This document shows positions 1 to 7,929 of a stretch of DNA of 38,929 nt, piece by piece. This DNA is from Flammeovirgaceae bacterium (GTDB taxonomy: Bacteria; Bacteroidota; Bacteroidia; Cytophagales; Cyclobacteriaceae), in contig JAJTGQ010000075.1 of NCBI GenBank assembly GCA_021299455.1, forward strand, positions 1-38,929, written 5' to 3'. A program made the position numbers and the translations under genes. How positions within the stretch are numbered: the stretch's first letter is position 1; the number at the start of each line of letters is the position of its first letter. The notes below the pieces were generated by a model. That model was not told the DNA's origin, searched no databases, and saw only the letters and a list, made by a program, of their open reading frames with translations.

Positions 1-184
1 CAAACGTTTAAAAAAGGGCTGTTGCAGCAGATGTTTGTGTAAATTGTCTGAATTGGGATTTGTAAGATTATAGGATGGTAGGATTTAATGCGAAAATAGA
101 AGTATATTTTCTTAATCTTTATAATCTTCAAACCCTAAAAATTCTTTTTAAGACAATACATGGAAGGATTAAATGTATAAAAGA

Positions 185-302
185 AAAAAATAGTAGAATG
201 AGCCAAAATGAAAAAATCCTAAATCTCGAATCCTTAAAATCTTAATTCTGACAGTTTTCCAATCCTAAAATCATACAATCCTAAAAATCCTAATTCTGAC
301 AA
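185..302. repeat. Probable remnant of a second GxxExxY element 3' end
   Basis: The stretch from about 185 repeats the layout found after the intact GxxExxY gene. An AAAAAATAGTAGAA block followed by TGAGCC (190-204) corresponds to the same block with CGAGCC at 702-720. Both are followed by AATCCT-rich DNA ending in the 17-base terminal repeat, at 286-302 and 752-768. The TAG inside the shared block is the stop codon of the intact gene. The left copy may therefore be the tail of an older element whose coding part was lost. Confidence 0.35.
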
Positions 303-314
303 TTAATTCTGACA

Positions 315-710
315 ATGAAGTACGAAGAAGTCACTGGAAAGATAATTGGTTGTGCGATGAAAGTGCACAGCACGTTAGGCAACGGTTTTCAGGAAGTGAT
401 TTATCAACGTGCTTTAGCTATTGAAATGGAAAAGCAGGCATTGTCCTTTCAACGGGAAATGGAAATGGAGATTTTATACGAAGGGATAAACATAGGCACG
501 AGGCGTGTCGATTTCTTTGTTCAAGATTGCATTATGGTTGAATTGAAAGCTTTGATTAAATTGGAAGATGTACACTTAGCCCAAGCCATGAATTATTGCC
601 AAGCCTACAATCTGCCCATCGGTCTGCTTATCAATTTTGGCGCAAAGAGCTTAGAGTTTAAAAGAGTATACAATGTCAATCATCCCGAAAATAAAGCCTA
701 TAAAAAATAG
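315..710 (+). CDS. GxxExxY protein, PD-(D/E)XK-like
   Basis: This 131-residue protein belongs to the GxxExxY family, named for the motif seen here as G24, E27 and Y30 in GFQEVIY. The family is common in Bacteroidota and its function is not established. The middle of the protein fits a PD-(D/E)XK nuclease core: D66 in RRVDFF, E76 and K78 in VELK, and a later Q90xxxY94. The length is normal for the family. The ATG at 315 follows a copy of the element's terminal repeat. The gene stands alone inside a repeat-bounded element between the missing hsdM/hsdS and hsdR. The family call is firm; nuclease activity is inferred. Confidence 0.85.
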   Translation: MKYEEVTGKIIGCAMKVHSTLGNGFQEVIYQRALAIEMEKQALSFQREMEMEILYEGINIGTRRVDFFVQDCIMVELKALIKLEDVHLAQAMNYCQAYNLPIGLLINFGAKSLEFKRVYNVNHPENKAYKK

Positions 711-768
711 TAGAACGAGCCTTAGCAATCCTAACATCCTTGAATCCTAAAAATCCTAATCCAGACAA

Positions 769-3639
769 GTGAGCCAATCTGAAGCTATACTAGAAAACAA
801 CCTCATAAAGCAACTGATAGGCTTGGGCTATGATTCTGTTCAAATTCATGATGGTGATGCATTGCTTTCAAATCTTCAACAGCAATTAGAAGCATTCAAC
901 AACACTACTTTCACCGCCAAGGAGTTTGGTGCTATTCTAAATCACCTGGCTAAGGGTGGTGTGTTTGAGAAGGCAAAGTCTTTACGAGATCGTTTTAATC
1001 TTGCCAAGGAAGATGGAACCAACTTTTATGTGCGGTTCTTTAACAATGAAGATTGGACAAAGAATTTATATCAGGTTACTAATCAAGTGCAGCAGCAAGG
1101 AGCGTTTCTCAACCGCTACGATGTAACGTTGCTTGTGAACGGATTGCCACTGGTACAAATTGAACTAAAGCGAAGAGGCATTGAAATCAAAGAGGCATTC
1201 AACCAGATCAGCCGCTACCAAAAGCATTCGTTCTGGAGCAATCATGGTTTGTTTCAGTATGTGCAGGTATTCGTAATTAGCAACGGGGTAAATACAAAGT
1301 ACCTTGCTAATAACGAATTCCAGTCGGTGTTGCAAACATTTTTCTGGACTGATAAAGAGAGTAAGCGCTCCAGCGAACTAGGCGCTTTTGCCGATGCCTT
1401 CTTACATCCAGATCATCTAGGCAAGTTCATTTCGCACTATGTAGTGCAGAATGAAACGTTCAAGAACATGATGATCTTGCGGCCTTATCAATACTATGCA
1501 GTAGAGGCCATTATTAATCAGGTCAAGGCTAGCAATAGTAATGGTTACATCTGGCACACCACCGGTTCGGGAAAAACGCTAACTTCTTTTAAAGCCAGTC
1601 AAATCATTATGGACTTGCCGGAAGTTTACAAAGTAGTTTTTGTGGTAGACCGTAAGGATTTGGATTACCAAACTATGAACGAGTTCAATGCGTTCAAGAA
1701 AGACAGCGTGGATGTTACCAACAATACAGCCTCATTGGTGCGCCAGTTGGGTGACGACACCAAGTTAGTGCTCACCACGATTCAAAAACTGAACAACGCC
1801 ATTTCAAAAGCACACTTCGAGAATAAACTCACCCACCTGCGGGAAAAGAAAGTGGTATTCATTTTTGATGAATGCCATCGTTCGCAATTTGGCGATACTC
1901 ATGAGCGCATCACCAACTACTTTCAGAAAGCACAATTATTTGGCTTTACCGGCACCCCCATCTTTGCCGACAATGCCACTAAGAATGAACATGGTAAGCG
2001 CACCACTAAAGATTTGTTTGGTGAGTGCCTTCACAAATATGTGATTACCGATGCCATTCGCGATGAAAACGTATTGAGGTTCGGTATTGAGTACATCGGC
2101 AAATACAAACAGAAGAGCAACACCTTTATGGACATAGAGGTAGAAGACATCGACCGCCCAGAAGTGTGGGCCGATGAAAAACGTCTAACCAAGATTGTCG
2201 ACTATATCATAGCCTATCACGGGCAAAAAACATTTGATAAAGAGTTCTCGGCCATCTTTGCCATTAGCAGTATCGAAAATCTCATCAAGTACTACGAAAT
2301 ATTCAGGAAGAAGAAGGAAGCCGGTGAACACGATCTAAGAATTGCCACCATCTTCACCTATGGCGCCAACGAAGATGATGAAGATGCGCAAGATATGCTT
2401 CCGGGTGATGAACTGCCAATGGCTGCTGAAGCTAAAGAAACTTACAAGTCAAAGCACACACGCGATAAACTAAATGGGTTTATCGGTGATTACAATAAAC
2501 TGTACGGCACTAGCTTTTCAACGGATGATGATAAATTGTTTGAAGGTTATTTCAAAGATATCAGCAAGCGGTTAAAGGATCGCGAAAAGAAAACATTTAA
2601 TAATGAAAAAGACAGGCTCGATATTTTGCTAGTCGTGAATATGTTTCTCACCGGCTTTGACGCAAAGAAAGTCAACACACTTTACGTGGATAAAAACCTG
2701 AAGCATCACGGCCTTATACAATCCTATTCCCGAACCAATCGCATTTTAGGGGAGAAGAAATCACAAGGCAATATTCTGGCTTTTCGGAATCTCAAAGATG
2801 CCACCGACAAGGCCATCACACTATTCTCCAACAAAGAAGCAATTGAAGAAATTATTTTGCCGTCTTTCGAAGCCATTGCCAAACGGTTCGATGAAGCATT
2901 GCAAGATTTATTGAAGGTAACACCAACTCCGCAAAGCGTGGATGAGCTGGTAAGCGAGGAAGATGAGGCTTCCTTTGTGGTGGCATTCCGTGCCTTATTG
3001 CGAGCTAAGAATGTGCTGGAGTCGTTTACCGATTTCAATTGGGCGAATCTGGGAATAGATGAAGAGATCTTTACATCATTCGAAACCAAGTACCTTGATC
3101 TGCGCGACAAGGTAAGGCGCGACAATTCAAAGGAAAAGACATCCATCCTTAATGACATCGACTTTGAAGTAGAGTTAATTCACCGCGACATCATTAATGT
3201 TGCCTACATTATCAAACTTCTCGCTAAACTGAAGCTAGCCAAAAAATCCGAACGCGAGCAACAAAAGAAAGCGATCATGGACATGCTCGGCAGCGATGTG
3301 CAGTTGCGCAGCAAGCGTGAGTTGATTGAAAAGTTCATTGATGAAAACCTTCCGAAAATACACGATGCCGATAACATTCAGGAAGAGTTCGAACAATACT
3401 GGCAAGAACAAAAAGTACTCGCCCTCGCCAAACTCTGTGATGATGAGAGCTTGGACAAAGAGCAATTCAAAGCGTTGATTGAAACCTACATTTTTAGTGG
3501 TCAAACGCCACTCAGGGATGAGGTGTTAAAGTGCTTAGGCGATCGCCCAAGTATTTTACAAGCGCGTGAAATAGGTGAGAGAATTATTCAAAAGATGAAG
3601 GAATATGTGGAGGTGTTTGTGGAGGGGATGGTGGCTTAG
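769..3639 (+). CDS. hsdR: Type I restriction enzyme R subunit (HsdR)
   Basis: This is the motor and nuclease subunit of a type I restriction-modification complex. It needs HsdM and HsdS to bind DNA, translocates DNA using ATP, and cuts it away from the target. The N-terminal nuclease domain shows D118, E132 and K134 (VQIELK). The SF2 helicase part has Walker A TTGSGKT at 264-270, a DECH box at 367-370 and motif III TGTP at 394-397. The later part includes VVNMFLTGFDAKKVNTLYVDK and SYSRTNR, typical of the second motor domain. The 956 residues are full length. The start is GTG, directly after the terminal repeat at 752-768, so the element may have replaced the native upstream region. HsdM and HsdS must lie outside the window or be absent. 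Confidence 0.95.
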   Translation: MSQSEAILENNLIKQLIGLGYDSVQIHDGDALLSNLQQQLEAFNNTTFTAKEFGAILNHLAKGGVFEKAKSLRDRFNLAKEDGTNFYVRFFNNEDWTKNLYQVTNQVQQQGAFLNRYDVTLLVNGLPLVQIELKRRGIEIKEAFNQISRYQKHSFWSNHGLFQYVQVFVISNGVNTKYLANNEFQSVLQTFFWTDKESKRSSELGAFADAFLHPDHLGKFISHYVVQNETFKNMMILRPYQYYAVEAIINQVKASNSNGYIWHTTGSGKTLTSFKASQIIMDLPEVYKVVFVVDRKDLDYQTMNEFNAFKKDSVDVTNNTASLVRQLGDDTKLVLTTIQKLNNAISKAHFENKLTHLREKKVVFIFDECHRSQFGDTHERITNYFQKAQLFGFTGTPIFADNATKNEHGKRTTKDLFGECLHKYVITDAIRDENVLRFGIEYIGKYKQKSNTFMDIEVEDIDRPEVWADEKRLTKIVDYIIAYHGQKTFDKEFSAIFAISSIENLIKYYEIFRKKKEAGEHDLRIATIFTYGANEDDEDAQDMLPGDELPMAAEAKETYKSKHTRDKLNGFIGDYNKLYGTSFSTDDDKLFEGYFKDISKRLKDREKKTFNNEKDRLDILLVVNMFLTGFDAKKVNTLYVDKNLKHHGLIQSYSRTNRILGEKKSQGNILAFRNLKDATDKAITLFSNKEAIEEIILPSFEAIAKRFDEALQDLLKVTPTPQSVDELVSEEDEASFVVAFRALLRAKNVLESFTDFNWANLGIDEEIFTSFETKYLDLRDKVRRDNSKEKTSILNDIDFEVELIHRDIINVAYIIKLLAKLKLAKKSEREQQKKAIMDMLGSDVQLRSKRELIEKFIDENLPKIHDADNIQEEFEQYWQEQKVLALAKLCDDESLDKEQFKALIETYIFSGQTPLRDEVLKCLGDRPSILQAREIGERIIQKMKEYVEVFVEGMVA

Positions 3640-3701
3640 TATCAATGCCAACGAGTAAAATAACGTCCAATACTAATTGATAATAATTTCAAAATGGAGA
3701 T

Positions 3702-4682
3702 ATGAGGGATTTTGAGTTAACATCTTGGCAAAACGCTTTTATCGGAAAGTATTTGACAGATTCACCAAAGACTGCTACGTTAGTTTCTAAAGCTGGCATG
3801 GGTAAATCCTTCGTTGCCCTTAAGTTAATAGAGCTGTTGGCATTAAATAGAGGCCTAAAAAACCTAGTTATATTAAGTCCCTCATTAAACTTAAAGGAAC
3901 AGTGGGCTAATTCATTGATAAAATATTTTGATCCTGAAATAAAACGTAACCTTACAATATTTAATGAGAACATTCACCAGCTAGGTAATGATGAAAAGAA
4001 AAGTCAATTAAGAGAACTATTGTTATCTAATACATTTATCCTTGTTGATGAATTGCACGCACCACAAAATAGTAAGTTGTTACAGAATTTTCTTCATAAT
4101 GATATTGCGTCCAATACAAATTCACAATTACTATTTTTGTCTTTCTTTGATCAATCAATAGGCGGTGTAAATTCAACAAAATATTTCCTTGGAACAGAAT
4201 ATATTTACGATGATTCCGTACTTAAAAAGAAAACCCTGTTATTAGAAATCGCTCGCTTCTCGCCAAGCTATGATATATTGCAAAAGGTGTTAAAAAAGGG
4301 CCTAAAGTTTGATAATCTAAATTGGCGTGAGTTTGAAAAATTAGTGGCACAACTATTAGAGATGGATGGATACAAGGTAGAATTAATGCAGGGAACTAAG
4401 GACGGAGGCGTGGATGTAATTGCAATTAAAGATTACGGCATTTCCGGATTTTACAAAACCATATGGCAAGCAAAGAAATTCGCAAAGAATAAAGTAACCT
4501 TGAGTACAATTAGAGAATTAGCTGATAGTGTTCATGAGTTTAAGGCTTCTAAAGGAATAATAGTGACTTCTACCTTTCTTACATCTGGTGCCTTGCAACG
4601 AGTGGAACGGGATAAATATACCTTGAGTAAAATTGACAGGAACGATCTTGAAAGTTGGATAAACAAAATACTTCGGCAATAA
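3702..4682 (+). CDS. Half-helicase fused to an Mrr-like restriction endonuclease
   Basis: The 326 residues form two parts. Residues 1-190 resemble the first RecA-like domain of an SF2 helicase, with Walker A AGMGKS at 31-36 and a Walker B/DEAD-like DELH at 116-119. The expected TATP-like motif III is replaced by LSFFDQS and the second RecA domain is missing. Residues 203-326 are an Mrr-type nuclease: E212 and the LVAQLLE helix, GTKDGGVD with D238, and WQAKK with Q256 and K258, then an IIVTS strand. The gene starts 62 bases after hsdR on the same strand and looks more AT-rich, which suggests separate acquisition. A type IV-like or accessory restriction role is inferred; the ATPase half may act as a sensor. 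Confidence 0.75.
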   Translation: MRDFELTSWQNAFIGKYLTDSPKTATLVSKAGMGKSFVALKLIELLALNRGLKNLVILSPSLNLKEQWANSLIKYFDPEIKRNLTIFNENIHQLGNDEKKSQLRELLLSNTFILVDELHAPQNSKLLQNFLHNDIASNTNSQLLFLSFFDQSIGGVNSTKYFLGTEYIYDDSVLKKKTLLLEIARFSPSYDILQKVLKKGLKFDNLNWREFEKLVAQLLEMDGYKVELMQGTKDGGVDVIAIKDYGISGFYKTIWQAKKFAKNKVTLSTIRELADSVHEFKASKGIIVTSTFLTSGALQRVERDKYTLSKIDRNDLESWINKILRQ

Positions 4683-4701
4683 AATTGTTCTTGTTGGGCG
4701 C

Positions 4702-4760
4702 CCCTTGTTATTGTTGGTCTCCGACCAACAATCTTAAATACATAGTTATCACCTCACCAC
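4702..4760. repeat. Hairpin-bearing direct repeat, copy 1
   Basis: This 59-base unit recurs in the same orientation at 5299-5357, with about 54 of 59 bases identical by eye. Its core is a perfect hairpin at 4711-4731: arms TTGTTGGTC and GACCAACAA around TCC. The two copies bracket the rhuM remnant. The hairpin follows the Mrr fusion gene but has no T-run, so it is not a clear terminator. Confidence 0.75.
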
Positions 4761-4857
4761 ATTACTTACCAATGATGTGTTTGGTGGAAAAGCAAAGTAT
4801 GAAAAGGCATTGAAGGAATTGGAAAGCGAATTGTATAACTCAGAAAAAACGGAATGA
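4761..4857 (+). pseudogene. 3' remnant of an unrecognised gene upstream of rhuM
   Basis: An open frame reads through this stretch and stops at TGA 4855-4857, giving a Lys/Glu-rich helical tail (GGKAKYEKALKELESELY). The stop overlaps the ATG of the rhuM remnant as ATGA, which is typical of translationally coupled genes. The frame has no start; on the left it runs only into the hairpin repeat, where it meets a stop at 4735. I read this as the last codons of an upstream operon partner removed up to the repeat. The parent gene is not recognised. Confidence 0.35.
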
Positions 4858-5300
4858 CCGGAGAGATTATTCTTTACAAAAATTCGGAAGGAAATATCAG
4901 GCTGGATGTGCGGCTGGAGGAAGAAACCGTGTGGCTTACCCATGAGCAAATGGCGACACTGTTTGGAAAGAGCAGAAGTACGGTAGCTGAGCACGTGGCC
5001 AATGTTTACGAAGAAGGCGAACTGGATCAGAATCGAACCTGTCGGAAATTCCGACAAGTTCGGTCTGAGGGCGCCCGTGAGGTGGAAAGAGAAATAGATC
5101 ACTTCAATCTTGACGTCATCATCTCAGTTGGTTATCGGGTCAAATCCCCGCAAGGCACACAATTCCGAATTTGGGCTACCCAACGCTTAAAAGAATACAT
5201 CATTAAAGGTTTTGCTGTGAATGACGATCGCTTCAAGTCAGGCAGTTCCATGAACTATTTCACCGAACTGCAGGAACGCATTCGTGAGATTCGGCTTTCC
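4854..5300 (+). pseudogene. Truncated RhuM-family protein gene
   Basis: The first 149 codons match the RhuM family (virulence RhuM proteins, usually over 300 residues and often found among type I restriction genes). Visible family features are WLTHEQMATLFGKSRSTVAEH at the N-terminal DNA-binding-like part, LDVIISVGYRVKSPQGTQFR, and the helix ELQERIREIRLS. At about 5299 the family match stops abruptly where copy 2 of the hairpin repeat begins, and the frame ends in unrelated sequence at 5384. More than half of the protein is missing. The function of RhuM is unclear; here it is almost certainly lost. Confidence 0.8.
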
Positions 5301-5357
5301 CTTGTTATTGTTGGTCTCCGACCAACAATTTTAAATACGATGTTATCACCACACCAC
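5299..5357. repeat. Hairpin-bearing direct repeat, copy 2
   Basis: This is the second copy of the unit at 4702-4760, at an exact offset of 597 bases. It contains the same perfect hairpin at 5308-5328. It marks the point at which the rhuM frame breaks off, and runs into the duplicated 3' end of the DUF2779 gene. Confidence 0.75.
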
Positions 5358-5482
5358 GTTTGTTATCTTATCATTTTTAGGTAATCAACAATCTTTACCA
5401 TCGCCAGCGTATCCATTTTGCAATACGCTCGCAGCGCTTGCCGCTGTATGGTGGCTATATGCTGATCCTGGTATTTCTAACG
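5340..5482. repeat. Duplicated 3' end of the DUF2779 gene
   Basis: The sequence from about 5340 to 5482 is repeated with few differences at about 5686-5826, in the same orientation. The second copy contains the last 39 codons or so and the stop of the DUF2779 gene (minus strand, stop at 5709). The first copy is therefore a detached gene 3' end plus downstream flank, separated from the original by about 200 bases. Confidence 0.8.
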
Positions 5483-5564
5483 TCATGGAAAAAAATATTC
5501 TTGATTACAATCAAAAGTAGTCGTGCTTCTGAAATGGTATTCTTCACTGCTAGTTATTTCTCGA

Positions 5565-5660
5565 AGCCCTCGCGGCAGGGATGGAAGCGGCACCCCGCAG
5601 TAGCGTGGGCATGTGGTCGGCACGAGGAGTATAGCGTACAGCCCGGCTGCCGCCCAAAAA
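5565..5660. ncRNA. Possible structured RNA or Bacteroidota intergenic repeat (Flavo-1-like)
   Basis: This GC-rich block differs sharply from its AT-rich surroundings. It contains GGGATGGAAGCGG and ATAGCGTACAGCC, which I recall as the conserved parts of an intergenic RNA-like motif of Bacteroidota (Flavo-1 type). A closing helix is visible: GCGGCAG at 5572-5578 pairs perfectly with CTGCCGC at 5647-5653. It lies between the two copies of the DUF2779 3' end. The name rests on memory; the helix is seen. The strand is assigned as unknown. Confidence 0.4.
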
Positions 5661-5708
5661 ATAATCTCCCTATTGCCCTTGTTCGGTGTTATTCCCGCAC
5701 CACATTAG

Positions 5709-7178
5709 TTATCTTATCATTTTTAGGTAGTCAACAATCTTCACCATCGCCAGCGTATCCATTTTGCAATACGCTCGCAGCGCTTGCCGCTGTATGGTGG
5801 CTGTAGGCTGATCCTGATATTTCAATTGCGAGTACACTAAACTTGCCATGCCGCCCTCGGGTATGTCCAGTTCATCATAGCGTAGTTCAGGTACCAGCAC
5901 GGGCAACACTGCCTTTATGGAATAACTTCCTTTAAAGTCAGGGTGATAATACCATCTCTTTTGGAACGGTATCATCAAGTCCAGCACGCGTTCATTGATC
6001 GCGAGTAATGGTGTTTCAAATTGCGGATAAACCGTAACTAAGTCTTTAATACGCGTTTTTTCAAAACCCATATTGTAGCAGATAATACTCCCGGTTTGCC
6101 CGAGGTAATCAATCATGGCCTCCATCAAAGCGGGTCGTGGGTCATGTAATCCATCACCCAGAAATTCGTGGTGCTCCAGATCAGCGTCAGCATGGCGCTG
6201 CACATGCAAAGAAAACTGAAAGGGAATTTGTTGATAAGGTCTACTGTCATCAAACTCCGGTATGCCAGGCATGATGGTTTCAAAATCAAAAAAATAAATG
6301 GGGTAAGAGATGGGTTCTAAAAATGTCAGGATCGCTTCCCTATCAATATACACTTCGCCTGATCTGTGGTGTGCTAACTGCATAGCCACGTTAGCACTCA
6401 GCTCATAAGCTTCGGGTATCTCGTCCAGATGTGTATAGCCATCTGCATAGAGTTTCCACCAGGGGCCTCTGGCCAAATCAAAGATGGAGTTTTCTTTTGG
6501 CACGTGAGCAAAGCAATGATTGGTAAAATCGCATTCGTAAGGGTCAAAGCAATGTGGGCCAATATCCACAACGGGTTCATCTGATTGTGTTAACAGTGCT
6601 TTCAGCTCTTGCACTTTATTGGCTACATACTCCTGCTGATTCAGTACGTCATTCAATACAGAGGCTGTGGTAAATAATTGCCGGATATCGAGCGCTCCTT
6701 TTCGTACGTAGGTATTATCGAGGTGTATGATGGAAATGTCTGCGAGGGGCAAACCGCAATTGGTCATCACAAAGTATTGAAGCGCGGCATCTTGTATATG
6801 TTGAGGCTTTACTGATGTAGTACTCTTTACCTCAAAGGCGTGCCAGTGCTTTCCTTGTTTTACTAAAATATCCAGCGCACATAAAACACCTTCGTACTGA
6901 AAGGCGGCTTCGTAAATAACAGGCACATCGCGGTTAATGAGAGCCTGCGTCTTCTCTACCGAAAGGTGATATGAGTAGTTGTCGGGAGGAGAAGCGTCAA
7001 CGCCATATTTAAAAAGCTGGCGGGCCAGTTCGCCCACGTTGGTGCCCGCATCGAGGATGGCTTGTTGCTTTTCGTCAGAGGGGTTTCGCAACCCACGCTT
7101 AAACTTATGCAGGAACAGCCGCTTCGGGCACTGGCACCCATACATGAAGGTAGATTTGGAGAGCTGGTGTTTCGGCAA
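5709..7178 (-). CDS. DUF2779 protein: RecB/Cas4-like nuclease fused to DnaQ-like exonuclease
   Basis: This 489-residue protein has two nuclease-like halves. The N-terminal half resembles RecB/Cas4-type PD-(D/E)XK nucleases with D103, E116 and K118 (FEVKSTT). Cysteines C15 or C17 near the start and C210, C216 and C222 later are arranged as in Fe-S-cluster nucleases of this class. The C-terminal half has D298 and E300 in FDFET, D400 and D474, the order expected of a DEDD (RNase H-fold) 3'-5' exonuclease. The family is uncharacterised. The gene is alone on the minus strand next to the restriction genes, and its 3' end is partly duplicated at 5340-5482. A DNA repair or defence role is inferred. 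Confidence 0.85.
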   Translation of the reverse strand: MPKHQLSKSTFMYGCQCPKRLFLHKFKRGLRNPSDEKQQAILDAGTNVGELARQLFKYGVDASPPDNYSYHLSVEKTQALINRDVPVIYEAAFQYEGVLCALDILVKQGKHWHAFEVKSTTSVKPQHIQDAALQYFVMTNCGLPLADISIIHLDNTYVRKGALDIRQLFTTASVLNDVLNQQEYVANKVQELKALLTQSDEPVVDIGPHCFDPYECDFTNHCFAHVPKENSIFDLARGPWWKLYADGYTHLDEIPEAYELSANVAMQLAHHRSGEVYIDREAILTFLEPISYPIYFFDFETIMPGIPEFDDSRPYQQIPFQFSLHVQRHADADLEHHEFLGDGLHDPRPALMEAMIDYLGQTGSIICYNMGFEKTRIKDLVTVYPQFETPLLAINERVLDLMIPFQKRWYYHPDFKGSYSIKAVLPVLVPELRYDELDIPEGGMASLVYSQLKYQDQPTATIQRQALRAYCKMDTLAMVKIVDYLKMIR

Positions 7179-7277
7179 AGAATTTTATTTTAATTGTAAG
7201 TTATGATTTTCGGTAGGTTTTTAAATGGGGCAGCTACAATAAACCCTTTCAATACAAATACACCTTCGTCTAACGCG

Positions 7278-7475
7278 ACAAGAGCGCGGGCATGGCCGAA
7301 AAGCGGGGCGGTGTGTTGGCATGTGGGCGGAAGTATTATTTTTGCATACTTTTTGGGCAATGCAAAAAGTATGAGCCCGCCCGGCTCGAGGGCAAAAGAA
7401 AGAGTTAGTCTAACTTAATCTTCTCTTTAGCACGCCTCGTTGTTGTTTGTCGCCTGACCAATAATTTTTTCCGTG
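7278..7475. repeat. Composite palindromic repeat, unit 1
   Basis: The unit begins with ACAAGAGCGCGGGCATGGCC and runs through two palindromes. One is a hairpin with 11-bp arms CATACTTTTTG and CAAAAAGTATG. The other is a region opening GGCAAAAGAAAGAGTTAG with TAACTTAATCTTC. It ends in a CCTCGTTGTTGTTTGTCGCC tail. Parts recur at 7480-7761, 9149-9447 and 10540-10600. The block spans the gap between the DUF2779 gene and ppk2. Confidence 0.8.
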
Positions 7476-7479
7476 AGCT

Positions 7480-7761
7480 ACAAGAGCGCGGGCATGGCCG
7501 AAAAGCGGGGCGGTGTGTGGGCATGAGGGCAGAAGCCTGCCCGTCCGTTCAGGCGGGCATTTTTCGGCCTTGATCTTTTTTCGTACTTTTTTGTATCAAG
7601 ACAAAAAAGTACAGGACAGATTGTACGCGATGAATTTTTACATTAAAAAGCCCTCCTTCCGGGGCAATGCAAAAAGTATGAGCCCGCCCGGCTCGAGGGC
7701 TAAAGAAAGAGTTAGCCTAACTTAATCCTCTTTAGCAAGCCTCGTTCTTGTTGGTCGCCTG
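7480..7761. repeat. Composite palindromic repeat, unit 2
   Basis: The unit starts with the same ACAAGAGCGCGGGCATGGCC as unit 1 and ends with the same GAGCCCGCCCGGCTCGAGGG and GCTAAAGAAAGAGTTAGCC segments. In the middle it carries a different hairpin with perfect 12-bp arms GTACTTTTTTGT and ACAAAAAAGTAC (about 7581-7611) and a CCTGCCCG/CGGGC palindrome. Its tail CTTGTTGGTCGCCTG is shared with unit 3. The modules are therefore mixed between units. Confidence 0.8.
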
Positions 7762-7929
7762 TGTGTTTCTGGAGGACACAAACCAGTGAGGAAATAAGAC
7801 AGATGCTTCACGGCAATTAATAGTCATTGTTCTAATTAATTATGATAAAAATCATATTATTCAAGTAAAGTAAATCAAGCTGCGAAAATTCATTTCAAGT
7901 ATCTTTATCCAAACTAATACTTGATCACT

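Larger units (their letters stand above)
44..768. mobile_element. Putative inverted-repeat-bounded element carrying a GxxExxY gene
   Basis: The left end at 44-60 reads TTGTCTGAATTGGGATT. The reverse complement of the right end at 752-768 reads TTGTCTGGATTAGGATT, so 15 of 17 bases match as a terminal inverted repeat. The right end stops directly at the GTG start codon of hsdR. Further copies of the right-end sequence lie inside at 238-254 and 286-302. The only gene between the ends is the GxxExxY gene at 315-710, and no transposase is present. This could be a non-autonomous mobile cassette or a phylum-specific repeat family. The repeats are seen; mobility is inferred. Confidence 0.45.

Noticed and set aside
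2724-3504. Antisense frames within hsdR
   Set aside because: They are shadows of a strongly coding gene and show no family features of their own.
5438-5806. 122-codon plus-strand frame between rhuM and the DUF2779 gene
   Set aside because: It crosses both copies of the duplicated gene end and the RNA-like block, and its translation has no coherent protein features.
7203-7725. Two open frames whose translations end in the same GNAKSMSPPGSRAKERVSLT peptide
   Set aside because: Both lie within the composite palindromic repeats. The shared peptide is the translated repeat, and the two frames have unrelated beginnings.
7921-7929. TTG start giving ppk2 three more residues
   Set aside because: An ATG three codons later is the more ordinary start, and no feature is gained by the longer form.
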